DNA of 64,000 nucleotides, from contig RXPK01000215.1 in the NCBI GenBank assembly GCA_004143645.1, positions 1,195,371 to 1,259,370 of the forward strand, written 5' to 3'. Under the pieces are notes generated by a model. That model was not told the DNA's origin, did no database searches, and saw only the letters and a program-made list of their open reading frames with translations. The translations under genes were made by a program, and so were the position numbers. This stretch comes from Protaetia brevitarsis. Lineage: Eukaryota > Arthropoda > Insecta > Coleoptera > Scarabaeidae. This document shows, piece after piece, positions 33,762 to 46,900 of the stretch (the first letter of the stretch is position 1; each line of letters starts with the position of its first letter).

Positions 33762-34829
33762 TACACCATCCTTTCTAATTTCATTGGGTCCCAAAAATGC
33801 ATAAGGTGTTCAGATACCTTCAAAATTTTTATTTAAATAGGTATCCCTAAATATTCGCACCATTTTGATTAAAATATAAGATAGGGTTCGTGTGAAATTA
33901 TCCCTAAACATTTCCACTCACTATAGAGAGAACAGAGGCGGCGGCATTCACAAAGGAATAAGGGTAAATCCACCCTCATTTGTTTATGCATTAAATAGGT
34001 GGGAAACGCGCGGTCCCGGAACGTCCGCCTCTTTGAATCAGCCATCCCGACACACACACACACATATATTAACTATTTTCCGCTAATTCCTTTGTGCATG
34101 CTTATGGCTTTTAACGATCGCCATCCGGTCTAGTATACGCCGTTAACGCTAGATGGCGATGCGGCCGACCGACGCACAGCGACATCTGTCAGTATATTAT
34201 CTCCTAATTAACATACCGCTCGGTTTTACCGTTACTAGGAGGTGATGCTGGGGGAAGGGGTGCTCTGTAATTGACGTACGTCTGAATTATATATTGTCGA
34301 AATGGAATCGGGAGATCATTAGTGCGCTCTATGCTATACGAACTTTACTGTTTGCGAACCATAATGGGATAATGGGAACTAATGTGTACGAAAGGCGTAA
34401 TGTAGTTTTGCTTTAATATGTCATGGTGTTATCAGTACGTCTGTGGTATCAGGTGCAGTGTGAATGCGGAATGTTTGCACCTCAAACGAATTAAAACTTA
34501 ATTGAAATGTATGGAAAATTATTTGTATAAGGAAGCCAACAGTAAAACAAACAGGGATGCGACCAAGCATAGCCACAACCATGATGACATGATGATCGTT
34601 TTATTTCCAAAGAATTTTCTGTTGCAATAGCAGATATACAACATCTTCCCTAGGGTAACCGACAAACTTACACCATGTACCCTAGAGCTGGTTCTGACTG
34701 ACGATTTCATTTAAACTTTTTTCGTTCTTTCCGAAAAATAAATGTGCCCCAATTAAAGCATCTAGGCTTTAAACTTTGAGATAAAGAAACTAATATTATA
34801 AAAAATGCTTGAACTCTTCGGTCTATTCT
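33762..34829. other. Stretch without recognisable gene
   Basis: It has mixed composition with a short AC-repeat at about 34,051-34,064 and a CpG-richer pocket at 34,130-34,200. No frame above 64 codons or TE motif is seen. Possibly single-copy host DNA. Confidence 0.35.
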
Positions 34830-36012
34830 TGTTGTTGTCTTACAAGGAGATTTGGTTCCACTTATAGTGGGGACACCTTGGCGTATAATCCGTGTGCCTG
34901 GGTTCGAATCTGGGAGCCAAACTATGTTTACTATAATGGGTTTAGATCAAACGAGTTTGTATCCACTTCGGGTATACCTCAAGGATCAAATCTTGGCCCG
35001 CTTCTGTTTGTCTTGTTTATAAACGACTTAATTGCTAAATTGGACTGCCCTGTATTGGCCTATGCTGATGATCTGAAGATCTTCCACAGAATCATTGACG
35101 ATGGAGATGTCGGAATCTTACAGTCAAACTTAAATAAGATTCATTGTTGGTGTGTGGAGAACAGACTGACACTTAATGCCTCAAAGTGCTGTTTCGTGTC
35201 TTATACAAGACGACAAAATTACATGCAGTCTTCCTACTCCATTGGAGATGAATTACTACAGAAACAGACATCAACTAGAGATCTGGGTGTCATCTTCGAT
35301 GAAAAATTAACATTCTCAGTTCACGTACGGGATGTTGCGGGTTCGGCCTACAGGTCGCTGGGATTTATTATACCAGTTATTAAGTCCTTGTATTTTGCGT
35401 ATGTCGCCAGTAAGCTTGAATACGCCTCAGTTATATGGTATCCCATTTATAATGTCCATGCTAATACAATCGAACGTGTTCAGCGGAAATTTTTAAAGTT
35501 TCTAAGCTTTAAGCTTGATGGAATGTATCCTGAGAGGCATGTAGAGTATCACGAACTACTAACCAAGCATGGATTCCGATCGCTGAGTGAGCGGCGGCGG
35601 CGTGCCAGTGCCTTGTTTGCTGCAAATCTCGGAAACCGTCGGATCGCCTCTTCGGACCTTCTGGCTCGTCTTGGATTTTTGGTGCCTCGGCCGGCCTCGA
35701 GAACTTCGGACACCTTCTTCTTGCCCACTCCTAGGACAAACATTTTGGAGCGAGCCCCTTTGTTTCACTGTGCGCGGGACGCTAATATGTTAATGGACAA
35801 TATCTTCAATCAAATTTCAATTTATCTGGCTTTACGAGCTCACAAACTACCATTTAATTTAAAAATTTGCTTTTATCACTTTCTTTTCTCTCTATCATCA
35901 TAATATTTTGTTACTTCTTGCACGTTATGTTACTGTCTTTTGTATATTGGAATGTATCACACTTTGTATTGTCCTCTTGGTTTTTTTTATATCTGTTGGG
36001 CGAAAATATATG

Positions 36013-36068
<56 letters not shown>
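34830..36068 (+). mobile_element. LINE with the longest open RT frame, TTA tail
   Basis: Open to 35,903 with no internal stop. It contains the end of the RT fingers (about 34,925, YYNGFRSNEF), SGIPQGSNLGPLLF, YADDLKIF with the catalytic aspartates, LNASKCCFVSYTR, RDLGVIFDEKLTFSVH, then the thumb and C-terminal domain (YASVIWYPIYNVH, IERVQRKFLKF, LSERRRRASALF). The annotated start at 34,809 is inside a truncated copy and is not a natural start. The C-terminus has no RNase H, as in Jockey/CR1-like elements. A 3'UTR follows, and an 18-unit ATT tail at about 36,015-36,068. This is probably the youngest LINE in the window. The 5' half, with endonuclease, is missing. Confidence 0.85.
36015..36068 (+). 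repeat. (ATT)n LINE tail
   Basis: About 18 perfect ATT units follow the 3'UTR of the LINE and abut an internal point of LTR copy B, so the LINE either inserted into that LTR or joined it by deletion. Confidence 0.85.
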
Positions 36069-36069
<1 letters not shown>

Positions 36070-36889
36070 GATGCAGAAACAAAACCATGAATTTAAGATT
36101 CTGGCCGAAAACAAAAACTACAATTAAAAAGGACGATGCAAATCCTTTAACAAATAAAAGACAACTTTGTTCTAGAAGAAAATCTTTTTTCACAAAAAAT
36201 CCACCTGGTCTCAAGATTACAACACACTAAATTAATTTAAACGTGGACAAAGCAAGTGTATTAATAAAATTGAAATTTGAAAACAAGCACAATGCTTCTT
36301 TTCACCTACACAGTGGTGATTAACTATTAAGATGAAATCAGAAAACTAGAAAACGGAAAATTTAAACTCTTTGAACTAAAAAAAAAATATCTTCTAAAAC
36401 AAATATAATAACTGATCTTACATCCGACAGCAATTATTAATTAAAGAGTTCCTGGAAGGATGAGAAAATTTCAATTTAAACGAACAACATTTTTAAATTA
36501 AACGAATTTACCAAAAAATGGCAGCAAAGAAAATAAATTTAACTGTACTTACACGACATCGTTCAAGTAACTAAGTGCCTCTGGGTAACACGGTCGCATA
36601 TATATAAAATTTACAATCGCGTGCCAAAGCAGCGCATGAATCGCAAAGAAAATTTCTTGAATATAAACTACAAATACAATACTGATGAACGCCTTATGTA
36701 CAATTGAATGAAATTAATATACACAACTGAACAATTACATTAAATTTCACAAACAATTCTATCAACAAAATCTTTTCAAAATAAAATATTAAAATTGTGG
36801 AAACTCTATCGTTACATTGATGAAGATGAATTGGTAAGAATAAAAATACAAATTTGAATTTCCGAAAACCGGGGTGCCAGATCACAGCA
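36069..36889 (-). mobile_element. Solo LTR copy B, 3' part missing
   Basis: On the minus strand it starts at 36,889 (TGCTGTGATCTGGCACCCC) and runs through CGTGTAAGTAC (about 36,550), GCTGCCATTTTT, AGAAGCATTGTGCTTG and GGATTTGCATCGTCC. It stops at about 36,069 within the CCAGAATCTT segment, next to the LINE tail. The remaining roughly 300 bp of LTR is not found on the far side of the LINE. Subfamily A/B/C. Confidence 0.8.
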
Positions 36890-37089
36890 AAACGTTCAGT
36901 AATTCAATTTTGCAGGTAAGCGTTAACTTTCCAATTTAAAGGTTCGTCCATCCATATTCTCAAGAATTTTATAATATTTGCACAAACTGCAATGTTATTA
37001 TTGAACAAAAAGGTCATAACTAATATATTCAGTTTTCGAGTTATTAAAACAAGTTTATTTTTTAAGAACTAATTACGGGATATCAAGGA

Positions 37090-37230
37090 TTGTAAGAGTT
37101 TGCAACATTATCACCATTAATATTATATGGACAGTCATTAATGAAATCTAAAAATAGAATTGGGCCTAAAACCGATCCTCGTGGTACTCCAAACAATTAT
37201 TTTACTAGGTCGATAATTGAATTTTCGCTA
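37090..37230 (-). mobile_element. LINE RT fragment
   Basis: On the minus strand it reads GVPRGSVLGPILFLDFINDC, the RT motif-B region. Only about 45 codons are recognisable. Confidence 0.65.
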
Positions 37231-37336
37231 AAAGAAGTGTTTACCTATTGATATTTCAAGCAGCACATTTTTTTTTTACATTAAAGGGATCTCAGCCCAT
37301 CAGCCACGTTATTGTAGTTGATGCAGGATCTAGGCT

Positions 37337-38423
37337 TCATATTTGAATCTTACATTCCTTGATAAATTGCCATATAGTGCGGCATATTTTAATGTTATTA
37401 AATTTCAAAATAGGTATGATAGCTGTCGGTAGATGTACGTTCAAGTTAATCAGACTTTTAAATAGTTTGCGTCGCTGTGCTTTATAATTCGAACACCCCA
37501 AAACCAAATGATTTAGATCCGCTACATTTAAACCGCACGAACAAGCTGGAGAGTCTACGAAACCCAATTCATAAAGATGTGCTGGATAAACACCATGCCC
37601 AAAACTCAATCTAGCGATCGTAATGTAGAAAGGACACGGAACTGTAATGCCGTTATGCCATCGAGGGTGACAAACACTGTCATGGATCTTAGCATACTGC
37701 ACTACTTTATTGTTGTTTGCCTCCCGCCATCTCAGTTCCCATTTCTCTTGTAAGAAACGGGCTTTAATTTTACCGTCAACTTCACTGGGAAAAATAGTCT
37801 TTTCTATCCAGGCTAAGCGCTGCCGCTTTGTCTAAGACGTCAACCTTTTCATTGGAAGTAATTCCTACATGACCCTTCACCCAAAACAGTTCCACGACCC
37901 TCTGCTGTGCTTCCAGCTCCACACAACTGGTTCGAATCTTCAACACTATCTTTGTGAACCATTTCTTCCATCTAATAGCCTGCAGGACACTTAAGGAATC
38001 TGACATTTTAGCGATTTTCGGTGTTTCTAAAGACTTGGCGTACTTAAGTGCCTCCCAAATCACTCTGGCTTCAGCAGAGAAAATATTTACCTCTGCATTC
38101 AAGCATAAAGACCCACTTACGTCGTTAATGGGGTCAAAAAATGCACAGCCACAACCGTTTGATGTTTTCGATGCATCTGTACATACAATAACAGTGTGTT
38201 CGGAGAACGTATCGAGAATTTTTGCATGTATGCCTTGGTCCACGTAGCTTTGGCCAGAATAATCTGGAAAGGACACCCGTATTGCTTTAACATATTGATA
38301 GAAGTGTATCTTTTGAAATTCTGGATAGGCTATAGAAAGGTTTAAACTAGAAAGATACCTATAAGCTGCAGTTAACAAGAGAGGTTTTTTCTTTGTCCAC
38401 AATGGGGATGAGAGTTTTAACAC
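37337..38423 (-). pseudogene. I-clade LINE RNase H and C-terminal domain, one frameshift
   Basis: On the minus strand the first frame (38,423-37,782, 213 codons) holds an RNase H: CTDASKTSNGCGCAFF with the first catalytic aspartate, FSAEARVIWEALKYA with the glutamate, MSDSLSVLQAI with the second aspartate, and FWVKGHVGITSNEKVD with the histidine and last acidic residue. After a single frameshift near 37,785 the C-terminal domain continues from KARFLQEKWELRW to an open 121-codon frame (37,702-37,337) with a Cys motif (CSCGLNVADLNHLVLGC). It is one of the best-preserved coding pieces here. The upstream RT is missing. Confidence 0.8.
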
Positions 38424-41400
38424 CGAAAGCTTACGGATATTATGAGAATATTAGTGTCCCCTATTGTCTGCAATTTTAATATATACTTGGCTGCAAGATA
38501 TTCCTGACAAAGAAGTACAGGCGGTTCTTGTGCCTCCACATATAAAGCCTCTCCTGCTAATCACCCCTATGCGACTTAAGGATGGGCAAGATTATAAAAA
38601 ATTCATCACTATCAATAATGGTAAAATTCATAATTCTTTTAAAAAATAGATGTCTCTGTAGGCACCATTTCTAACGTTCGTAACAAAACATATTTATGCT
38701 TATGCAAATGGGGTGGTTATAGAGAAGTATTTGACGAAATAAGAGGGGATAGGATAGAACGGCAATGGTGGAGTAAGGGGCGTATAGTATATTTGAACCG
38801 ATTTGAAATGTGTAGCATATCTACTATTTCCAACATATTTCCAGTGTGTCAAGTGGTCGAGTAGATTTGCAGTTGGATACATCGTACAGAGCAGGTAGCG
38901 TAGGTACCCAATGCGTACAGCAAAGGAAAAAAAGCTATCGGGGATAATGAGAAAAAAACATGCTTAATTTTTGGGGAATATATGGTGATATAGTGAATAT
39001 TAAATATGAGAAATAATAAAAATAATTTATTAATTGTTTCGACTGGTGGAAATATGTTATGTTATTTTCTTTCACGGTTTTAACATTCGATGTTAAAAAG
39101 ATGCCAAAAATTATCATTATTCTTATATATTTGGTAAAAGTATTTTTTACATTCTCAATTATTAAAGAATCGGGTATAGTTATCTTAAATCTTATTTTAA
39201 AAAATACCCCAATCTAACAGTCAGCAGATGGAGATTAGTACTATTACGCTTTAAAAACTGAACTTATTCATAGTAAGTCTATGTCAAAGTTATTTTTTAT
39301 AACAATTTTTCATTAATAATAATTGGCACGACAATAAATATAGCGGGGAATGTGTTGTTTTTTATTAAAAAAAAAGAGTATTATGTATATTTCACATTGC
39401 AAGTAAATGAAATGAATGAAAAGAAAAAAAATGCCATACGCTTTATCGCACTAGTCACTCACCGTATTTACAGTTGACCAGGCCAAAAAAGGATTTGACA
39501 TTGGGTAACTGATTGAATACAGCTAAAATGCGTAATGTAAAAATTTTGAATTTCCTAACCAGTAGTATGAGTCATGTGAATAAAATTATCCGCTAATAGA
39601 TAATTAATAAAACATACCTACATCAAATGCACTTTGTTTTTGATGTGTATTCTTTATTTCTCCTTTCCGAATTTATCGGCAGTCTCGATATATTCAACCA
39701 CGTATTAGTTTCTAACGGCCGACATGCTCCTTGTGTATTTCTGTTGTAAATATTTAAATTAAAAGCAAAAGTTATATAGTTGAGTGTTTCAAATTAATGC
39801 AATTTCTAATAATTAAGAATCAAAAAATATTCGGAGGAAGCTTTATTGAATATGCATGCACACCTTGAGCGTTCACGTAGGTACCATTTGCAGGGCACTT
39901 TTTTAATCTTCTATGATCTTATTTTAAAATGACAAAGAAAATTTAAGATACGGCGGTATCTACTGCTGTTAGCCGAAAAGATATAAATTCTTATTACTAT
40001 TTTTTATATCCTGTTATATCTATCTCTATTCTCTAAGGCCAACCATTTACAATCCCACAAAAATTGTATACGCAATTTTCCCTAAGAGGCAGACACGGCG
40101 GATAGTTTTTTTTTTCCTTTGTTGTACTAAGGACATCGTAGGCAAATGGGTATAGTGCGACCGTTGTCTTCGTCTGTTCAATATACCCACATATCTACCC
40201 AGCTCACTCGTATGCCCCTGGGAACGCTGTGGTGTATAGTATTATTGCAGTGTTTTATATGTAATACGTCTATTAAATAAAATATAAACGAAAATATAGA
40301 ATTTATCTTAAAATGTAATAATATTGCATCATTTATTAGATGGATATTTCATATTTCAATATTCTGTATACGTTTACGGCTCCATCTTACGGCAAAAGGA
40401 CAAAGGTGGTGTTTTCTATGTAGGGGTGTTCCAAATACTTCTTTGTACATGTAGTTGTAAAAAAAGACCAAGGTCAATCTTTCATTTTGAATAGGTTTTG
40501 GCATAACCACTGTACGATTTCATTTTCTTTTTTGTAAATATGATGTATGTAACATCATCTGCGGGCTCAAACTCCTACTTCGTATTTTTTATATTAGTTT
40601 AAAATTAAGTTTTATTCTTATTTACTTTTTCAACAGTTTAACTTGAAACTCAATAACTAGAAAATATTAACTAACTACTATATAATTTTACATTAATTCT
40701 TCCTTAAAAGATGCAAAACCTGTGAAGTTATAGTTATTGCCGATTTGCAGGGATCTGTAACAATCTTGCCCAGCCTTAACTGCCTGCTACTGGCTGCAAG
40801 CAGCACATTCTTCTACGGCATATATCTTAATTAATAAATTAAAATGATTAATGTAATAAAATGCTTTGCTTACTTCTATAAAAGTCCCTATGTAATAAGC
40901 ATCAGTTTCATTGAGTTAATAATTGGATCCAAAAGGCATTAAGGGTAATTAAAGTTCAACCATGCTTCTAAAATTTTGCAACTGTGAAAGAATCCCCAAC
41001 TATTTTAGAAAAATAGAATATACGAGTAATTAGATGGTAATTTTCGAGTAAAAGCTTATCTCCTTTTCAATATATGCTTAGTTTATTCATTTTAGCGCAA
41101 AACTTTGCAACTACCTTAGTCAGTTTGGCAAGTTCCCCAGATATTTAAATTTTTAAAAAAATAACATTTCCAAATCTAAATACGGTCAACTAATAATAAA
41201 GGTAGCTTATATTGCAGTAAATAAAAAAAAACTTACAACTAGAATGGTAAATTTAACAAACACGACCTACAAACTTGTTCATATAATAATTACACTGTGC
41301 CAAAAGCTGTACTCATGACCATAGACCAAATATAACATCCTTTGTTAGAGAAAACATTAGATAATATCTTTAGCTCAGTTTCCCTTTAAACAATTAGTAG

Positions 41401-42841
41401 TTAAACCCAACGCCATTGTAGCCATTTTCGTGCAAAACTTTACAACCACCTTAGTAACAGTAACATACACATCAAAATCTAAACGAATCTTCAACAGTTT
41501 GAACAAGTTTGATGAAAGAGCTAGGACGGAAAGATGCCCTACACCGTGTATTTGGAGTTCATTGTTGTGGGTGTTGATCTGTTGCTTTAGGAAAAGTCCA
41601 CAGAACTATGTGCGTTGTACGCGCTCCTACAAATTCGGTTTCTCCCAAAGCGTACAACGTTCAGCAAAGTAATTATCTGTTGACAGGCGAATATGCCGTT
41701 GCCAGCTTTGTTTCCTAAGTTAATTAGATAACCGTAGGATCAGTCATGCGTTTTGTCTGTATTAATAAACCCTAGAACACCGAACATATTTAATTTATTT
41801 TAAACAAGTACCTACCTCTAAGGCAGCCATCCGAAAATCGAAATATGCGTTTGTTAGTGACATGTTTCAGTCACTGTTTTATAATTAGTTTTAGTTAACC
41901 AAATAAATAGAAGTATTGTTGCTGGATTTTCGTAATATTTACACACCGAAGTTTGATCTGATATTCATCTGAGTATCTTCGTTATGCGACCAGTATAAGC
42001 GGCGCTATTAAATTTAAACTCAAAACATAATTAGTGTAATTAATTCAAAGTAAGCTGTATATGAACTGCGCGGTATAAAATAAATGTTGGGGTTGTAACG
42101 GCTCTTATTAAAGGGAAAGTACACGAGATGTAATCGGAAAAACTGATTTATGTATTCAGGTATGCGTGCATGGGTGACGTTTGTAATATAAAATTATAAC
42201 TGTGTTAACTCTGCACTAATCCAGGCACACTGCCATTCAAAAGTAATCTGCCAGATAGTTTCTAAAATAGTGCGAGGAATATTGATGATTTCTTATTGTT
42301 AGTCGTAATTTTCACCTTCCAAGGTACCACAAGTTCCTATTGCGGGCCCGTTATTATTTACATCATACACTACCAATATGTTTCACAACATTGTCTCAAA
42401 TAACTTTGTTTTTAGAGAAGTGTTCGTATTCCTGTTTGTCCGAATTCTTCCATAGCTCAGAATTGAAGATAAAATGGCACTTTCGGTAAACAAGAAGCGA
42501 ATATTTTTTCTAATTTTCCCATCTTGAATATGATTTTTAACCAATGAAATGAATTTTCATCATATGTGACCAAGTTTCCTTGTTTTTCTGATTTCAGCAA
42601 TGGAATTTTGACATTTGTACTCTTTCCAATAAAATTTAAAATATAAGATGTCCAAAAACTTGTTTACAATAAATATAGACTCAACACAGGTTCCTGCGGA
42701 ACCCAGTCTAAATAGAAGAAATAAAAAAAGATATCTGAACCAGTATACTAGGATGCCCATTAAAATATTTTGTAATTTTATTTCAATTTTATTATACTTA
42801 TTTATATAGTACTTTCCAATAAAACAAAATATTAAATAAGT
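38424..42841. other. 4.4-kb stretch with no recognised gene
   Basis: AT-rich with only short frames (80 codons at most, 41,430-41,672). Two degenerate direct repeats share GCAAAACTTT(G/A)CAAC(T/C)ACCTTAGT followed 40-50 bp later by AAATCTAAA (about 41,097 and 41,433). An RT-motif-like reading at 42,310-42,380 is listed separately. No LTR, LINE tail or terminal repeat was recognised elsewhere. Confidence 0.4.
42310..42380 (+). pseudogene. Possible RT motif-B relic
   Basis: The frame VPQVPIAGPLLFTSYTTNM resembles a GVPQGSVLGPLLF-type LINE RT block. The flanks give no further RT similarity, so this is a weak call. Confidence 0.35.
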
Positions 42842-42845
42842 GTAC

Positions 42846-43970
42846 TGCTGTAGTCTGGCACCCCGGGGTTCGTAAATTCAGTGTTATTTCATTTATTGAA
42901 ATTTATCTTTATCAATGTCACCATAGAGTTTCCACAATTTTAATATTTTATTTTGATAAAATTTTGTTAATTGAATTGATTTGTTTAATTTGTTTATTTA
43001 AATGTTCAGTTGAATTTGTTTCACTTTTTAATATATTTTTATTTGCTCATGTTGTTCATTGTCCTTCTTTGAGGAGTTCTTATATGATCTTTGTGCGTTG
43101 CAGCGCACGCACCTGTAAGAATTTTATATGTATGCGACCGTGTTTAACCTTGCAACTCAGTTCCTTGAAAGATAGCGTGTAAGTACATTTAAATTTATTT
43201 TCAGTGCTGCCATTTTGGTATTTCATTTTGATTTTAAATTTTGTTTCGTTTATTTTGATATTATTTCATCAATCAGGGAACTCACTCATTAATAATTGGC
43301 ATTATATCATTGTGTACACAAATTAGATATAAGATCTTTTATTATTTTACGTGCAGGAAGAGGTATTAAGTTTAAAGAGTTAATTTTTCGTTTTTCTTAT
43401 ATTTTGCTGTTTTGTAATTATTTTTAATCACCTCGGGTAAGCTAAATAGAAGCATTGTGCTTGTAATTAAGTTTTTTCTTTTTTTAGTTCACTTGTTTTC
43501 TCCACGATTAATTTAGTTTGTGTTAATTTTTGAAACCACGTGGATTTTTGTTGTAATAAGGATTATTTCCCTGGACTGTTTTTATTTTTGTTTGTTGAAG
43601 GATTTGCATTGTCCTTTTGTAAATATTAGAGTCTAATGCAGGTTTTGTTTTCGACCAGGACCTTCTGTCTAAGGTTTTATTTTTCCTGCGTAATTGTACT
43701 TAACATTTTTTTTTTTAATAAAATTTATGATTATTAACGTCATTCAAATTTCTGTTCTTTTATTTTTGAATCAACCATTTCAATTTTCGAAGTCATGAAA
43801 GAAAGTCAAATTTTTCAAACGCCCACATTTTACTTTTCATGATAGATTTAATTGTGAGGGTAACCCTGAGGTTAAGTCTCCTTTTGCGCCCTTTATTTTT
43901 ATCCGCTGAGCTAGTAAATTTAAAATTTTCTTTTATTATTTTTCATTTTGCATTTATGCTGGTACCATCA
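42846..43970 (+). mobile_element. Solo LTR copy C (1,125 bp)
   Basis: Starts TGCTGTAGTCTGGCACCCC, ends ACCATCA, flanked by GTAC at 42,842-42,845 and 43,971-43,974. It contains GCGTGTAAGTAC (about 43,175), GCTGCCATTTTGG, AGAAGCATTGTGCTTG, GAAACCACGTGGAT, GCATTGTCCTTTTG and TTTATCCGCTGAGCTA. Subfamily A/B/C. The terminal inverted bases are slightly mutated. Confidence 0.85.
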
Positions 43971-43974
43971 GTAC

Positions 43975-46900
43975 CTAAAAATGCTATAGTTTTGTTAATG
44001 CAGACACATTTTTACTGTTTAAGTTGTATTTACCATCATGTAGGGCTAGGCAAATGCGTAGGACTGATTTCTGGTTAAATTATGGATTCTATTAAAAAAT
44101 AACCTTAAGAAAGAACCATTTGGCTTATCTTAGACTTAGAAAGTTTGACAAATCTAGTGTAGCCTTACATATATGCTTGAAGAAAACCATAAAATTGACA
44201 ATGTAAAGTTAGTTAAGAACGTAAACAACTATGTAAAATTAAATTGTTATGAAGATATGTATGGAAATATATAAAAACAAACATATTTTAATGAATTCAG
44301 AGTTAGGACCCTTAAATTCTTGTCTTTGTAGTTTATAAAGTAGAAGTAGTAGTAGTTTTTTAGGGATAAATTAGGGTGTTTTTAGTTATTGTTATTCAGT
44401 TCAGTGTGTCCGCTGAAGTTTACAGCATTACCAGTGCCGTAGTTTGGAGTATTCTTGTCATTTTTGATGACAGTTCACATTTTACATAGGATCTCCCATA
44501 ATTCTATAATTACTATTGTTTAAGCATTGAAAAACATTTCCTTGGGAATGCATATTTAATAGTTAGTTAACGCTTTACAGATTGACAGATGACAGGTAAG
44601 TCGATAAAATAACCAATTAATTAAGAAGTATTTCAAATGGAGACAATTCAGGTTTATTACGCTTTGGTTTATCCTACTGTGACAGTTTTTATGTTTTTAC
44701 ATTTTTTTTTTTGACATTTTCTTTTTGACATGTCAATTACCTTCTGTATGGCTGTCTGGATGAATAAAATTATTTTTATTAAATTACTAAAATCAAAACA
44801 CAGTTTAGTAAAAAAGCAGCTAATCGCTCTGTCCTTTTTAAATTATTTTGTTTCTCAGTTGTAAAAATTCCATTTAAATGGCATCGGAGGCATAATCACC
44901 ATAAAAAACTAAAGGATACCTTTAATTCTAACAAAGCTTACAACATAACTCGGTATTCGATCATTCTTCTATAATTATCACAGCGTTGGCACAAATTTCC
45001 TCGGAGGGGGGAACGTAATGGCTCGACACTTATTGGGAGAAGTTTTACGATAAACTTTTAACACATCTGAAGCTCTGCTGTTGGAGTACATTCTTTGATG
45101 CTCTGATACTATATTCATTTTCGGTCTCTAACGTAAGAAAAAATTGGCGCTATGATTCGACATCTCTCTTGAAACTTGCTCTACGATTTCTCTAAAAATT
45201 GTATAATTATAATCACGAATATACCTGAGCGTATATTACGAATCTTATTTTACCTTTTAACCAACGTATTGATCCGTAAGCAATATAATTAAATTACTTC
45301 AAATCGCTGTTATTGTTATTCAAATAACATGTCGGGTTATAAGCTTAACTCCACCACAAATGGCAATATTTTGCGAATTATTCTGCAATTTTCCATCTGC
45401 CTTTCTTACTATATGGCTTCATAACATTCGTCGAACCACGTTTTGACTTTTTACACGTGGCTTAAACGCCTATTTACGTTCGAAATCGTCCCACGAAATT
45501 CGGAACGTTTCGCCATGTGATAAATACGACACCCACGAATTCGGTTAAACCAAAGCACGCGTTCCCGGTAAAACATCCCTCTATAAATCGACTCATTTTG
45601 AAAAAAAATAATGCGTTTCTACCCTATTTTAAGGTTCGAACTGTAAGAGGAAACATGTAAGAAGCCTTTCCGACATAAACCCCACTCCCAGAGTGGCACT
45701 TCAGTTTAGCAACGATCGCACAAAATACCCCAATTGTGACAACCGAGATCCGCGAATCTGACGTTTCTAGGATTGCAGTGACGTTCGTTCCGCAGCACCC
45801 ACTACGATCTAAATTTCGGCGAACTCTCCTCTTTTCGTACTTTTATCGATAAACCAATATACCTGCAGTCCAGTGCGACCACCGTTACCCATTCGGTCAT
45901 CTATCATTTCCCCTTTTAATTACCTGCGCTTTCAGATCCTTAGCGAAATACTTTCCCTAACCAAATTTACACACGTTGTGTGGGGCGACGCCGCTGCGTG
46001 TTAGATAAGGATAGAGCTATCAAGATTTAGTAATAGTATTAGTTTTTACACGCATAAAACACTAAACTTTTTAAGTGCTGAGGTAATATTTACTTTATTA
46101 AACGGATTTAGCAAAACCATTCATATTTCTTAAGGCGTAATTATATCATTCTATATGGAGGGCAATTGAGATAATAACCATAGAAGTCTCGCGTACAATT
46201 ACTTTGGCACGGCACTGTATGCTTTCAGTAATTTATACAGAGATTTCATGCCGCTTGAGGCAGCTACTCCCGATTGTTCAGACATGACATTATGCAGCAT
46301 GCAAAGGAGAACTGAGAAGGAGCACACAAAATAAAATTGCAAAGTAATCAAAGACTTTTACGATCCGGCGATAAAGTTTTATGGAAAGTAAAGTTCTCCT
46401 CTTTCTTACATAATTCTAGCGGATTGATTAATGCCTTTCCGTCTTTGAGTTAGCTCAACGGTTCTTTTTCGTTTTTGGGTCCCTATATTATCGACTTTTG
46501 CGACCAAAGGAAAGAGGTTTCCTTTTATAGTATTAATTTAAATAATAAATATCGTAGTATCTTTCGCTCATATAAAACATCAACCCGCAATGTTAATAAT
46601 AGCAAGTAGTCTTAAATTAATTACCTTTAAGAGGCCCGCAAGTGGGAATAGAATAAATGAAAATGAATGTGTTAATGCTTAAACCAAGGAATTTTCCATG
46701 ATGTATCGAATATTTACCATGTCAAAGGTGTCAACCTAGAGGCCAAAAGCAAAAGCTACAATAAGATAGAACGTTAATTAATTATTTCACCATATTAAGT
46801 GCATATGTTACTACAGTACGCCATGTCCGTGTTTCTAATGGACATTAAAATTAATCGGGTCATTTACAATGCGAAAGAGCCCAGCTTACTGGAAAGGGTA

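Noticed and set aside
34852..34921. tRNA-like signature (GGTTCGAATC B box, AGTGG-like A box, complementary ends TTTGG/CCAAA)
   Set aside because: T-stem pairing fails and the anticodon loop would be about 15 nt. The GGTTCGAA part is explained by LINE coding sequence just upstream of YYNGFRSNEF.
35987..36214. Open frames of poly-Asn, poly-Ile or poly-Tyr
   Set aside because: They are translations of the (ATT)n tail of the LINE, not proteins.
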